This document shows positions 1 through 7,833 of a stretch of 63,495 nucleotides of DNA, one piece after another. How positions within the stretch are numbered: the first letter of the stretch is position 1; every line of letters starts with the position of its first letter. The position numbers and the translations under genes were made by a program. Source of the DNA: CAVTHW01 sp963734625 (GTDB lineage: Bacteria; Acidobacteriota; Terriglobia; Bryobacterales; Bryobacteraceae); NCBI GenBank assembly GCA_963734625.1, contig CAVTHW010000017.1:1-63495 (forward strand), in the 5' to 3' direction. The notes beneath the pieces were generated by a model. The model saw only the letters and a list, made by a program, of their open reading frames with translations. It searched no databases and was not told the origin of the DNA.

Positions 1-3
1 GCG

Positions 4-2055
4 CTACCAGACCCTGCAGGCTTTGAGCGAAACCATCGGGTCGCCATCTTTGCAGCCGAAAGCTTTCTGGAACTCCTTCATATTCTGAACCACGCCGTTG
101 GTGCGGAACTGGCCCGGGGAATGGGGGTCGGTCGCGGCCCGGACGCGGGAACTGGCATCGGTCGCATTCTCGCACCAGATCTGGGCGAAGCCCAGAAAGA
201 ACTGCTGCTCGGGGGTGAAGCCGTCCAGTTTGTTCTGGGGCATGGTCTTGTCGGCCAGATCGCTCATCAGCGCCATGTATGCGAGGTAGATGCCACCGTT
301 ATCCGCGGCGTTCTCGCCGAGGGTCAGCTTGCCATTCAACTTGACTCCCTCGACAGGGCTGAAGTTGTCGTATTCTTTCACGACGCATTCGGCGCGCGCC
401 TCGAAATTCTTGGTGTCTTGGGGCGTCCACCAATCCCGCAGGTTGCCGGCGCCGTCGAATTTGCGTCCCTGGTCGTCGAACCCGTGGGTCAGTTCGTGCC
501 CAACCACGACCCCGATCGCGCCCAAGTTCACCGCATCGTCAGCCGCCGGATTGTAGAAGGGGGGTTGCAGGATTCCAGCGGGAAAGTTGATGTTGTTCTG
601 CGCCGGACTGTAATAGGCGTTGACCGTGGGAGGCGTCATGCCCCACTCGCTCTTGTCGACAGGGTTGCCGATCTTGTTCAAATTGCGGCGGACCTCGAAA
701 GCGGCGGCCCGTGCTTCGTCGCCCAGATAATCGTCAGGCCTGATAACGACGCTCGAGTAGTCGCGCCACTTTTCCGGGAAACCGATCTTGTTGGAAACAG
801 CAGCCAGCTTGGCATAGGCCTGCTGCTTGGTTGCCTCGGACATCCAGGTTGCGGTTTCGATGTCCCGCTTCATGGTCTTCTCGATTTCGCCCACCAATTG
901 GAGGGCCTTGGCTTTCGCGGGACCACCGAACGCGACTTCCACGAACTTCTGGCCCAGGGCTTCACCCAGTGCGCTATCGGTGGCGCGCACGCACCTCTTC
1001 CAGCGAGGCGCCAGTTCCTGCTGACCGTTGAGCGTTTTTCCGAAGAATTGGAAGTTCTCCTCAACGAACGGCTGCGGCAGCGCGCTTGCGTAATTGAGCA
1101 GCAGGCGCCAGGTCAGGTAGGTCTTGAGGTCGTCCAAGCTGGTCTGCTCGATGATGCTGGTGACCTTCTTGAAGAAATCGGGATTGGCGACGTTGATCTT
1201 GGTGAAGGACGGCGTGCTCTGACCCGCGATGAAAGCGGCCCACTGGAAGTTCGGCGTGAGAGCGGGAAGATCTTTCGTCGTCATGGGGTGGTCGCGCGAC
1301 TCGGGATTGCGGCGCAAAACGCGATCCATGGAGGCCTCGGCCAGGGCGGTTTCGAACTTGAGCACGGCGCCGGCTTTGCCTTTGGAGTCCCAGGAAGTGC
1401 CCAGCGATTTGGCGAGCAGATCGAACATATTGGCAACGTGCTGCTCGTACTTTTTGCGAAGTTCGGCCGAAGGCTGGTCCGTCTTTAAGTAATAGTCGCG
1501 GTCGGGAAGGCTGATGCCGCCCTGATCGATGTTGGCGATGTTGATGCTGGCGTCTTTGAGATCGGCGCCAGCATAGAAGGTGAACACGCCGTCAACGTCC
1601 ATGAGCTTCAGCCGGGCTAACTCGGCGGCGAGTTGCGCCTTGGAATCCAGGGCGTTGATGCGGTCCAGGATGGGCCGGATGGGCTCGACGCCTTTTCCAT
1701 CGACGCCTTTTTCGTTCACACAGGCGGCGTAGAAGTCGCCGATCTTCTGGTCGATGGCCGAACGGCTGGGCGAAGGCTGCGCAGCTTTCTCGAGGATCTC
1801 GCGCTCGATCCTCAGGTTGCGCTCGCTGAGTTCATTGAAGCGGCCCCAGCGCGACTGGTCGGGCGGGATCGGGTTCTTCGCGCGCCAATTACCGCACGCG
1901 TACTGATAGAAGTTCGTGCAGGCGCTGACGTTGGTGTCCATGGCGCCGAGATCGATACCCGACTTGCCGGGTTGTGGCTGGTAGGCGGGGACCTGGGCCA
2001 GCGCGGCGAAGGGAAGCACGGTCAACAGGGCGGCAGCGATCAATCTGGGTCGCAT
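4..2055 (-). CDS. pepO: M13 family zinc metallopeptidase (neprilysin/PepO-like)
   Basis: This is a secreted or periplasmic endopeptidase of 683 residues, the usual length for bacterial M13 enzymes. It opens with a signal peptide (MRPRLIAAALLTVLPFAALA). The zinc motif HELTH lies at about residues 520-524, the third-ligand motif ENAAD at about 581-585, and the substrate-binding NAYY at about 479-482. The family's C-terminal C-x-V-W is intact (CRVW), so the protein is complete although it ends 4 bases from the window edge. I chose the start at 2055 because an AAGG sits just upstream and the signal peptide begins there. The reading frame stays open to 2160, but that extension is basic and unlike a signal peptide. 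M13 enzymes degrade short peptides; the real substrate is unknown. Confidence 0.95.
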   Translation of the reverse strand: MRPRLIAAALLTVLPFAALAQVPAYQPQPGKSGIDLGAMDTNVSACTNFYQYACGNWRAKNPIPPDQSRWGRFNELSERNLRIEREILEKAAQPSPSRSAIDQKIGDFYAACVNEKGVDGKGVEPIRPILDRINALDSKAQLAAELARLKLMDVDGVFTFYAGADLKDASINIANIDQGGISLPDRDYYLKTDQPSAELRKKYEQHVANMFDLLAKSLGTSWDSKGKAGAVLKFETALAEASMDRVLRRNPESRDHPMTTKDLPALTPNFQWAAFIAGQSTPSFTKINVANPDFFKKVTSIIEQTSLDDLKTYLTWRLLLNYASALPQPFVEENFQFFGKTLNGQQELAPRWKRCVRATDSALGEALGQKFVEVAFGGPAKAKALQLVGEIEKTMKRDIETATWMSEATKQQAYAKLAAVSNKIGFPEKWRDYSSVVIRPDDYLGDEARAAAFEVRRNLNKIGNPVDKSEWGMTPPTVNAYYSPAQNNINFPAGILQPPFYNPAADDAVNLGAIGVVVGHELTHGFDDQGRKFDGAGNLRDWWTPQDTKNFEARAECVVKEYDNFSPVEGVKLNGKLTLGENAADNGGIYLAYMALMSDLADKTMPQNKLDGFTPEQQFFLGFAQIWCENATDASSRVRAATDPHSPGQFRTNGVVQNMKEFQKAFGCKDGDPMVSLKACRVW

Positions 2056-2288
2056 ATTCAACCTTATTATGACACTTCGGTTTCGGGCCCTGAGAGCGGG
2101 AATTGGGCCGCGACCGTTTGCCCGTACATAAATTAACATGCTGATGGCTACTTTCCACAAGAAAGGTGCGACCGGCGGCCGATGCCGGAATCAGATCGTG
2201 TAGAAACGAATCCCAGGGGCGCGGGTCACCAGTAGCTTGAGGATGGCACGCCGTTGTGTAGGTCCCTGGATAAAGGCGGGGGCAAGGT

Positions 2289-3518
2289 ATGGCAGCAATG
2301 CTCGATACCGCGTGGACGTCCGCCGAACTGCTTGGACGCCTGGAGCGACGCGACCGGTTCTTCGTTCTCGATGTGCGAAACCGCGACGAGTTCGAGAAGT
2401 TCCGGCTCGAGGGCCGCTCCCCCCTGCCTTCGGTGAACATTCCCTATTTCGAAATGCTCGAAAAGGGCGGGAAGGACGGGATGGTGGACTCGGTTGCGGC
2501 CTACGCCGAACGGGAGCTAGCGGACCAGCTTCCCCGGGGCCTGACGATCCTCTCGGTGTGCGCCAAGGGAGACACCTCGGAGTATGTGGGACAGGGGTTG
2601 CGCCGCCTGGGCTACTCTAGCGCCAACCTGGGTGGAGGGATGAAGGCCTGGGGCGGGTACTACACGTCCCGCGCGGTGGTCGAGACCGCCGGCCTGGCGA
2701 TCTATCAGGTGAGCCGCCCGGCGCGAGGATGCCTGAGCTACGTGGTGGCGAGCCAGGGGCGCGCGGTGGTCATCGATCCTCTCCGGCACCTCCATCCTTA
2801 CCTGGACCTGGCCCGCGCCAAGGGTCTGGCTATCGAAAGGGTGATCGACACGCACAGCCACGCAGACCACATCAGCGGCGGGCCGGCGCTGGCCTCCGCC
2901 ACCGGGGCGTCTTATCACCTGCACCCTTACGACGCCATTCATCCCTTGGACGTAGTACCTGCCACCATTCCCTACGAGTCGATCCAGGATGGCCAGGTCT
3001 TCCCCGTTGGACTCCACCAGCTCGAGGCGCTGCACGTCCCGGGTCATACGCTCGGACTAATCGCCTTCCGCCTCGATGACCGGTATCTGTTCGCGGGCGA
3101 CAGCATCTTTATCCGCTCCATCGCGCGGCCGGACCTCGGTGGAAAGGCCGATAGCTGGGCGCCACTGCATGGACGTTCCCTCCGGAGGCTGCTGGGGCTG
3201 CCAGGAAAGATGACAATCCTTCCCGGGCACTTCAGCAGCCTCGATGAGGAGAATGACGCCGGGATTTTCTCGGCCTCCCTCTTCGATCTGAAGCGGCTCA
3301 ATTACGGGCTGCTTCTCCTCCAGTCCGAGACCGAGGGCGGTTTTGTGCGCTATTTGCTCGACAGCCTGCCCCCGTTTGTGCCGCAGTACGTGGACATCAA
3401 GCGGGTAAACGCGGGTCTGTTGAAGCCCGCCGAGGAGGACGCCTGGGCCCTCGAGTTGGGCAAGAACGCCTGCGGCCTCTCGCAGGCTACCCGGCCCGCC
3501 GCGGGAGTAGCACAATGA
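2289..3518 (+). CDS. Rhodanese / metallo-beta-lactamase fusion, sulfur-transfer or persulfide-oxidising enzyme
   Basis: The protein has 409 residues. The N-terminal rhodanese domain (about 10-135) carries its active-site Cys at 91 in the loop CAKGDTS. A metallo-beta-lactamase domain follows (about 140-330) with the metal ligands H189-x-H191-x-D193-H194, H253, D271 and H314. MBL-rhodanese proteins are known as persulfide dioxygenases or sulfurtransferases of the ETHE1/CstB/Blh group, but here the rhodanese domain comes first. The stop codon overlaps the next start (ATGA at 3515), and tusA-like and dsrE-like genes follow, so a role in handling protein-bound sulfane sulfur is likely. The start at 2289 has a purine-rich stretch before it; a second ATG at 2298 is possible. 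Domain assignment is sure; the reaction is inferred. Confidence 0.9.
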   Translation: MAAMLDTAWTSAELLGRLERRDRFFVLDVRNRDEFEKFRLEGRSPLPSVNIPYFEMLEKGGKDGMVDSVAAYAERELADQLPRGLTILSVCAKGDTSEYVGQGLRRLGYSSANLGGGMKAWGGYYTSRAVVETAGLAIYQVSRPARGCLSYVVASQGRAVVIDPLRHLHPYLDLARAKGLAIERVIDTHSHADHISGGPALASATGASYHLHPYDAIHPLDVVPATIPYESIQDGQVFPVGLHQLEALHVPGHTLGLIAFRLDDRYLFAGDSIFIRSIARPDLGGKADSWAPLHGRSLRRLLGLPGKMTILPGHFSSLDEENDAGIFSASLFDLKRLNYGLLLLQSETEGGFVRYLLDSLPPFVPQYVDIKRVNAGLLKPAEEDAWALELGKNACGLSQATRPAAGVAQ

Positions 3519-3766
3519 ACCTGTCATTTGACAAGCTGCTGGACGCGCGGGGCCTCAATTGTCCGATGCCCCTGGTCAACGCGCGCAAAGAGATGGTGAA
3601 ACTCGAGCCCCGGCAGGTGCTCAAAGTCGTAGCCACCGACCGGGGCTCGGTGGCCGATTTCCAGGGGTGGGCTAAAGTCGCCAGGAACGTGGAACTGATC
3701 GGCCAGGACACGGAGCCAATGGACGGCACCAGCGTCTATGTCCATTACTTGAAGCGGGTAGCTTGA
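3515..3766 (+). CDS. TusA/SirA-like sulfur carrier protein
   Basis: The protein has 83 residues, the typical TusA size. The family signature is near the N-terminus (ARGLNCPMPL), with the persulfide-carrying Cys at position 16. TusA proteins accept sulfur from a sulfurtransferase and pass it to DsrE-type or thiolation partners in the cytoplasm. The gene starts inside the last codons of the rhodanese fusion and lies 12 bases before the dsrE-like gene, so all three should be one transcript. Whether it serves tRNA thiolation or sulfane-sulfur detoxification cannot be read from sequence; the neighbours favour the latter. Confidence 0.9.
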   Translation: MNLSFDKLLDARGLNCPMPLVNARKEMVKLEPRQVLKVVATDRGSVADFQGWAKVARNVELIGQDTEPMDGTSVYVHYLKRVA

Positions 3767-3778
3767 GAAGGCAGGCGT

Positions 3779-4336
3779 ATGCAGATCATTGCCGAGCGGG
3801 AGCCAGCGCTTGAGCAGCGCGTACTCGGCCTGGAGAAGCGAATCGCCGACCTTGAGCGGCGCGCGCCGGAGGACCGGGTCGCGCTGTTGGTCTTCTCGGG
3901 TGACCTGGACCGTGTCCTGGGCGCCTTCGTCATCGCCACCGGCGCCGCGGCGATGGGCCAGCAGGTCAGCATGTTCTTCACCTTCTGGGGCCTGAGCGTC
4001 CTGAAGAAAGGCACGCAGTTTTCGGGCAAGACATTCTTCCAGAAGATGATGGCCGCCATGGCTCCGGGTTCGAGCCAGAGCCTTCCGGTCTCACGCATGA
4101 ACTACTTTGGCGTGGGTGCGAAGATGCTCCGCTCCATGATGCGGGCGAAGAACGTGAGTTCGCTGGAGGAGTTGGTCTCCCTGGCGAGGGAGCTTGGCGT
4201 GCGCATGATCGCCTGCGAAATGTCGCGGGATCTGATGGGGATCACCCAGTCGGAACTGGTGGACGGCCTGGAGTGCGGTGGGGTCGCCAGCTTTCTGGCC
4301 GACTCGCTGAAGTCCAGGAGCAGCCTGTTCATCTGA
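3779..4336 (+). CDS. DsrE/DsrF/DrsH-like sulfurtransferase family protein
   Basis: The protein has 185 residues. Residues 1-30 are charged and probably a short coiled coil, and the rest is a DsrE-like alpha/beta domain. The conserved Cys of this subfamily is C146 in the stretch IACEMSRDLMGI; C166 is a second candidate. DsrE proteins take part in sulfur relays with TusA and rhodaneses, which are encoded directly upstream. A scrambled, shortened second copy of this gene lies at 4935-5037 beyond a group II intron remnant, so this locus has been duplicated. The copy annotated here is the intact one. Confidence 0.85.
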   Translation: MQIIAEREPALEQRVLGLEKRIADLERRAPEDRVALLVFSGDLDRVLGAFVIATGAAAMGQQVSMFFTFWGLSVLKKGTQFSGKTFFQKMMAAMAPGSSQSLPVSRMNYFGVGAKMLRSMMRAKNVSSLEELVSLARELGVRMIACEMSRDLMGITQSELVDGLECGGVASFLADSLKSRSSLFI

Positions 4337-4376
4337 TCCCGCCCCGGGCTGAATGTTCTGATTCACGCGGAAGAAG
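4327..4376. repeat. First copy of the duplicated dsrE-like/oxidase junction
   Basis: This stretch contains the last bases of the dsrE-like gene (GTTCATCTGAT) followed by 32 bases (4345-4376) identical to the 3' end of the flavin oxidase gene on the minus strand (5043-5074). The oxidase-like part stops abruptly after 4376. It is therefore a fragment left by a duplication of the convergent gene junction. Confidence 0.85.
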
Positions 4377-4711
4377 GAGTAATGTAAGTGGCGGCTTCCG
4401 CGAACGAACCGACATCCCCAAACTGGAATTTTATCCAGGAGCCGGGGGTGGCCGACAGCACCAGCAACGCAACGGCCGAAAGAAATGGAATCGCGAACTC
4501 CCATCTTTTCCATTGCAGTTCATCGATTGGGTGCGCGACACAAAAGTGGACGCCAGCGTGGCGTAGGTGTACGCAAAGACAGAATGCCCACGTGGGGTCT
4601 GGCTTTCAGCCAGCCGCCGGCTTTTGAGGCGGCGTTTCTTCGGGCTGTCGCCAGACGCCGGGCGAAGCCCGGCGGCAGCCAGAAATGGCTGCCCCAGGGT
4701 TGCGAGGCCGA
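4377..4711. other. Non-coding stretch with decayed sequence between the duplicated junctions
   Basis: I see no intact gene. On the minus strand, about 4390-4530 reads as a protein-like stretch ending at a stop, with a hydrophobic run (FAIPFLSAVALLVLSA). In another minus frame just upstream (about 4530-4580) is YTYATLASTFV. This could be a frameshifted membrane-protein remnant, but I do not recognise it. A GC-rich imperfect inverted repeat lies around 4600-4690. The intron fragment begins near the right end. Confidence 0.4.
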
Positions 4712-4843
4712 ATGCTGAACATCGCATTCAGCTCGCGCGGGGCGTGGCATCTGGCCGGTACGGGCAGTTTGCAGAAGGCGCTGGCGAACGCGGTGTTACG
4801 CCGCTATGGCTTCCTCATGCCATCGGATCTTGCAGTGCGGTGA
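4712..4843 (+). pseudogene. C-terminal tail of a group II intron reverse transcriptase/maturase
   Basis: This 43-codon reading contains SSRGAWHLAGTGSLQKALAN followed by VLRRYGF and a TGA stop. It resembles the extreme C-terminus of bacterial intron-encoded proteins (type SSRGPWRLSRTPAL-x-ALPNAYL-x-LGL). The catalytic reverse transcriptase domains are absent upstream, so this is a remnant. It stops 15 bases before a well-formed intron domain V, which is the correct arrangement for a group II intron. Recognition is from memory of the family and needs a search. Confidence 0.6.
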
Positions 4844-4858
4844 CCGCTGCTGGGTTCA

Positions 4859-4934
4859 ACCGCCGTATACGGAAAACCGTACGTACGGTGGTGTGGGAGG
4901 GTGACGGGGCGCAATCCCCGTCACTCGACCCGAT
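4859..4934 (+). ncRNA. Group II intron 3' end: domains V and VI
   Basis: Positions 4859-4892 are exactly 34 nt and fold as domain V: a 9-bp lower stem (ACCGCCGTA with TACGGTGGT, one G-U pair), a 2-nt CG bulge, and a 5-bp upper stem closed by an AAAA loop. The triad position reads CGC, as in group IIC introns. A domain VI-like hairpin (GTGACGGGG with CCCCGTCAC) follows at about 4901-4924. The intron probably ends at ...CGAT (4934), because homology to the dsrE-like gene resumes at 4935. The 5' half of the intron is missing, so it cannot splice. Confidence 0.75.
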
Positions 4935-5037
4935 CATGCATGCCGGCGCCGCGGCGATGGGCCAGCAGGTCAGACATTCTTTCAGAAGATGATGGCCGCC
5001 ATGGTCCCCCTGGCGGACCAACCAGTTCATCTGATCA
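4935..5037 (+). pseudogene. Deleted second copy of the dsrE-like gene (intron 3' exon)
   Basis: This region holds three pieces of the intact gene joined with internal deletions. Positions 4944-4973 match 3940-3969 exactly, 4974-5004 match 4031-4061 with one mismatch, and 5025-5035 match the last codons and stop. About 61 bases are lost between the first two pieces and about 260 between the last two. It directly follows the group II intron end, so the intron probably sat in this second gene copy. Nothing here can be translated into a functional protein. Confidence 0.8.
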
Positions 5038-6411
5038 GGCCTCGGGCTGAATGTTCTGATTCACGCGGAAGAAGTTGGCCGGGTCGTACTTCTTCTTGAC
5101 GGCCGCCAGGCGCTTGTAGTTGCCGCCGTAAGTGGCGAGGACACGAGGCTGGCCCTCGTCCATCATGAAGTTCACGTAGGCGCCGGCCTCCGAATAGGGG
5201 TGCAGCGCATCCCAGTATTCTCTGGCCCACGCCGTAATCTTGTCCTTGTTAGCCGGGTCGGGGTCCACGCCCACGATCACCTCGGCCCACTTCGCGTCCC
5301 GGAAGTTGAAAGCCGTGTCAGCATTGCCGACGCGGCCCGCGGCGCCGCTGATGGGATAGAGATGAACGGTGGAGTGCATGGTGGGAAGCCTGGAACCTTG
5401 CTCAACACGAAGATCAATGGATTTCTGGCTCAGCGTCTTCACGAAGTTGGCCTTCCAGTACCATTGCAGGCCCGGCGGATAGAGGCCGTCGAACAGGCTC
5501 TGGAGAACGGGAAACGGCATTGGACCGACATGGTCGAAGACCGGCTTGCCGAACTGGCGCATCGGTTCGAGAGCCTTGCCGGCCGCCTCCTCGGATCCGG
5601 CATAGCACCACACCACCCCGCAGACCTTCTTGAGGTGCAGGTGCTCCGGAAACATGGGCACGGGGGGCACGGTCAGGAAGGCGAAGAAGCCGCCGACCTC
5701 GTCGGGCGCCGCGCTAATGAACTGGCCGTAGAACCGCAGCACATCGGCGGCCTGGTCTAAGGGCCAGAAGGTGGGGCCCGCCTGCACGATCTTGACGGGG
5801 TGCAACCGGAAGAGGAACGAGGTCACGACCCCGAAGTTACCGCCTCCGCCCCGCACGGCCCAGTACAGGTCCTGATTCTCGCCGGCGCTGGCCGTCACGA
5901 AGCGTCCGTCGGCCAGCACGACATCCACCGCGAGCAGGTTGTCGATGGTCAGCCCGTACCTGCGGGTCAGGTGGCCAATGCCGCCTCCGAGAGTCAGCCC
6001 GCCGACACCTGTCGTGGAGACTGTGCCGGCCGGCGTCGTCATGCCGAAAGCGTGACCGGCGTGGTCGACGTCGGACCAGGTGCAGCCGCCTTCCACGCGC
6101 ATGGTTCGGGCGGCGGGGTCGACATGCCGCCCCCTCATGCGCGACAGGTCAATGACCAGACCGCCGTCGCATGTTCCCAGCCCACCGCCGTTGTGGCCGC
6201 CGCCGCGCACGGCGACGAGCAGGTTCTTGTCCCGAGCGAAGAGTACGGTCTGGATGACATCCGCAACGTCGGCGCACTGGACGATGTGCCGGGGCCGCTT
6301 GTCGATCATTCCGTTGTAGACCTTGCGGGCTGATTCATACGAGGCGTCGCCGGGCTGGATAACTTCCCCACGAAGCCGTGTTCGAAGAGCATCAATCGAT
6401 TCCGCTGGCAT
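5035..6411 (-). CDS. FAD-linked oxidase, berberine-bridge-enzyme (PCMH/BBE) family
   Basis: The protein has 458 residues. The N-terminal PCMH-type FAD-binding domain (about 35-210) contains RGGGHNGGG with H73, the expected covalent flavin attachment site, plus the FAD-binding stretches TVSTTGVGGLTLGGGIG and WAVRGGGGNFGVVT. The C-terminal BBE domain ends in the family signature YDPANFFRVNQNI. The Cys used for a second flavin link in bicovalent members is not evident, so single attachment is likely. Such enzymes oxidise alcohols, sugars or alkaloids using O2; the substrate is unknown. I chose the start at 6411 because AGAGGAAG lies upstream. It is convergent with the dsrE-like locus, and its 3' end is partly duplicated at 4345. 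Confidence 0.9.
   Translation of the reverse strand: MPAESIDALRTRLRGEVIQPGDASYESARKVYNGMIDKRPRHIVQCADVADVIQTVLFARDKNLLVAVRGGGHNGGGLGTCDGGLVIDLSRMRGRHVDPAARTMRVEGGCTWSDVDHAGHAFGMTTPAGTVSTTGVGGLTLGGGIGHLTRRYGLTIDNLLAVDVVLADGRFVTASAGENQDLYWAVRGGGGNFGVVTSFLFRLHPVKIVQAGPTFWPLDQAADVLRFYGQFISAAPDEVGGFFAFLTVPPVPMFPEHLHLKKVCGVVWCYAGSEEAAGKALEPMRQFGKPVFDHVGPMPFPVLQSLFDGLYPPGLQWYWKANFVKTLSQKSIDLRVEQGSRLPTMHSTVHLYPISGAAGRVGNADTAFNFRDAKWAEVIVGVDPDPANKDKITAWAREYWDALHPYSEAGAYVNFMMDEGQPRVLATYGGNYKRLAAVKKKYDPANFFRVNQNIQPEA
5043..5074. repeat. Second copy of the duplicated junction repeat (inside the oxidase 3' end)
   Basis: These 32 bases are identical to 4345-4376. Here they are the genuine 3' coding end of the oxidase gene, encoding FFRVNQNIQPE. 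Confidence 0.85.
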
Positions 6412-6578
6412 GGCTACTTCCTCTGATTCAGAACTCCGCTCCTGGGTTCCTGCCCGTTTCGATTTCACCCAGAATTTACGTTCTGGCTACGGGCCGACGA
6501 TCAACCCAGAAGTTGCCTGGCGCATCTCATAAACTGTCGTTGCCTTACCAGCCAATCTGAGCTCATGGAGAAGACAGA

Positions 6579-6854
6579 ATGAAATTCATGGTCGCGTGGA
6601 AGATAGCGCCGGCTCACATGCCTTCAGCCGCGGCGCGGTTTCTGGACACCGGGGGAGCGCCCCCGAAAGGCGTCAAGATGTTGGGGCGATGGCACGGATC
6701 TGGTTCGGGCTTCGCCCTGGCCGAATGCAAAGACGGGAAAGCGCTCTTTGAGTTGACGGCGGAGTGGTCGGACCTGCTCGAGTTTTCGGTGCACCCGGTG
6801 GTGGAAGATCGCGAAGGGGCGGCCGTCCTGAAGCGGGTTTACAAGGGAAGATAG
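6579..6854 (+). CDS. DUF3303 family small protein
   Basis: The protein has 91 residues. It reads as a small alpha+beta (ferredoxin-like) protein of the DUF3303 type. It starts MKFMVAWKI, has a central GWHG-like segment (LGRWHGSGSGFALAEC) and ends WSDLLEFSVHPVVEDREG, a pattern shared with other short proteins of this family. No catalytic residues are obvious. GGAGAAGA precedes the ATG. It stands alone, divergent from the oxidase upstream and convergent with a short gene downstream. The function is unknown. Confidence 0.75.
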   Translation: MKFMVAWKIAPAHMPSAAARFLDTGGAPPKGVKMLGRWHGSGSGFALAECKDGKALFELTAEWSDLLEFSVHPVVEDREGAAVLKRVYKGR

Positions 6855-6859
6855 CGACC

Positions 6860-7081
6860 TTACTCGCTCCCTGTAGCCGGATGGCGCGAGGTAAGGAAAT
6901 CGGCAAGGTAGTCCCGGCGCTCCCGATAGCTCGCCAGCGCCCGATCGACACGCTGCCGCGCCGCGTCGTCGCCGGTGTTGTCCGAAGGGAGTTCTTGCGT
7001 GGTTGACCGCAATTCCCAGACTGCGGCGCGCAGGCTGTCAAAGGCTGCGTCATACTCGACTCTCAGTCCCTGGTAATCCAT
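6860..7081 (-). CDS. Hypothetical small helical protein
   Basis: The protein has 73 residues, starting MDYQGLRVEYDAAFDSL. It is charged and predicted to be mostly helical, with no signal peptide or known motif. I placed the start at 7081 because AGGAGGG lies 8 bases upstream of this ATG. The frame remains open a further 48 bases without a better start. It is convergent with the DUF3303 gene, with only 5 bases between the stops. I do not recognise it. Confidence 0.6.
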   Translation of the reverse strand: MDYQGLRVEYDAAFDSLRAAVWELRSTTQELPSDNTGDDAARQRVDRALASYRERRDYLADFLTSRHPATGSE

Positions 7082-7311
7082 TGCTCGATCCCTCCTGACG
7101 TTAGGTGAACTTTCATCTCCATCTGTCACTGTCTGATTAGACTGAATCCGAGATCGTGCTATTACACCTCCCCTGTTAAGAGGCAGTTAAGTCTGAGGCG
7201 CAGTCCCGGCTTTCGGGCAAAGGTGGCCGAGGTGCACCCCGTGCGGTGGTTTTCAGCCAGGGGTTTGGCGCTCTCTCTGAAATAAGTGGTGAATTGTCAA
7301 ATACTTAGGAT

Positions 7312-7327
7312 TGGCACGTGGTTTGCA
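7312..7327 (+). promoter_or_regulatory. Sigma-54 (RpoN) promoter, -24/-12
   Basis: TGGCACG (7312-7318), four bases, then TTGCA (7323-7327) matches the RpoN consensus TGGCACG-N4-TTGCW at every position. It lies on the strand of the Gly-rich gene, 31 bases before its ATG. This gives a predicted leader of about 20 bases that includes GGAGG. Confidence 0.85.
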
Positions 7328-7358
7328 CATTACACCGCCGTAAGGATTGGAGGTTGTC

Positions 7359-7805
7359 ATGAAACGGACAGTGCAGACAATGTCGTTCAAATCCGCGATG
7401 CCGGCGCTGGCGCTCGGCGCGGTGCTGCTGTTGCTTGCCCCTACGGCCGCGTTGGCCCAGCGCGGGGGCGGGGGACGAGGCGGACGCCCTGGCGGCAGCG
7501 TGCCCAGCCGTTCGTTCTCGGGCGGCGGTGGACGCAGCTATGCTGCCCCGTCCTACTCGGGCCGCAGCTATTCCGGCGGCGGGCGCAGCTTTTCCGGCAA
7601 CAGGGGAGGTTACTACCCCGGCCGGTTTTACGCCAACCGAGGCTATTACTACGGCGGGCGCTTCTGGGCACGTCCTTACTTCGGCATCGGGATCGGCATC
7701 CCGTTCGGGTGGGGCTACAGTTCGGTTTACGGTTGCGGTTACTATGACGGATTCGGCTACTGGCAGCCGGCTCCGTGCTATGTGGCCCCTTACCCGGGTT
7801 ACTGA
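7359..7805 (+). CDS. Secreted Gly/Ser/Tyr-rich low-complexity protein
   Basis: The protein has 148 residues. A clear signal peptide (about 1-34, hydrophobic core ALALGAVLLLLAP, cleavage after ALA) is followed by a low-complexity stretch with repeated GGGRS and YSGRSYSGG motifs. A Tyr/Gly/aromatic C-terminus carries two Cys residues (in VYGCGYYDG and APCYVAP). This resembles an extracellular structural or adhesive protein rather than an enzyme. GGAGG precedes the ATG at 7359; a TTG 12 bases upstream is less likely. It has its own sigma-54 promoter and a strong hairpin terminator, so it is a single regulated unit. The regulator is not in the window. Confidence 0.8.
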   Translation: MKRTVQTMSFKSAMPALALGAVLLLLAPTAALAQRGGGGRGGRPGGSVPSRSFSGGGGRSYAAPSYSGRSYSGGGRSFSGNRGGYYPGRFYANRGYYYGGRFWARPYFGIGIGIPFGWGYSSVYGCGYYDGFGYWQPAPCYVAPYPGY

Positions 7806-7833
7806 CCGGGTGGCAGTCTGACGAAGCGACGGG

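Noticed and set aside
121..1488. Long plus-strand open frame of 455 codons
   Set aside because: It lies wholly antisense to the M13 peptidase, which has all catalytic motifs. Its translation is low in recognisable pattern and is a by-product of high GC.
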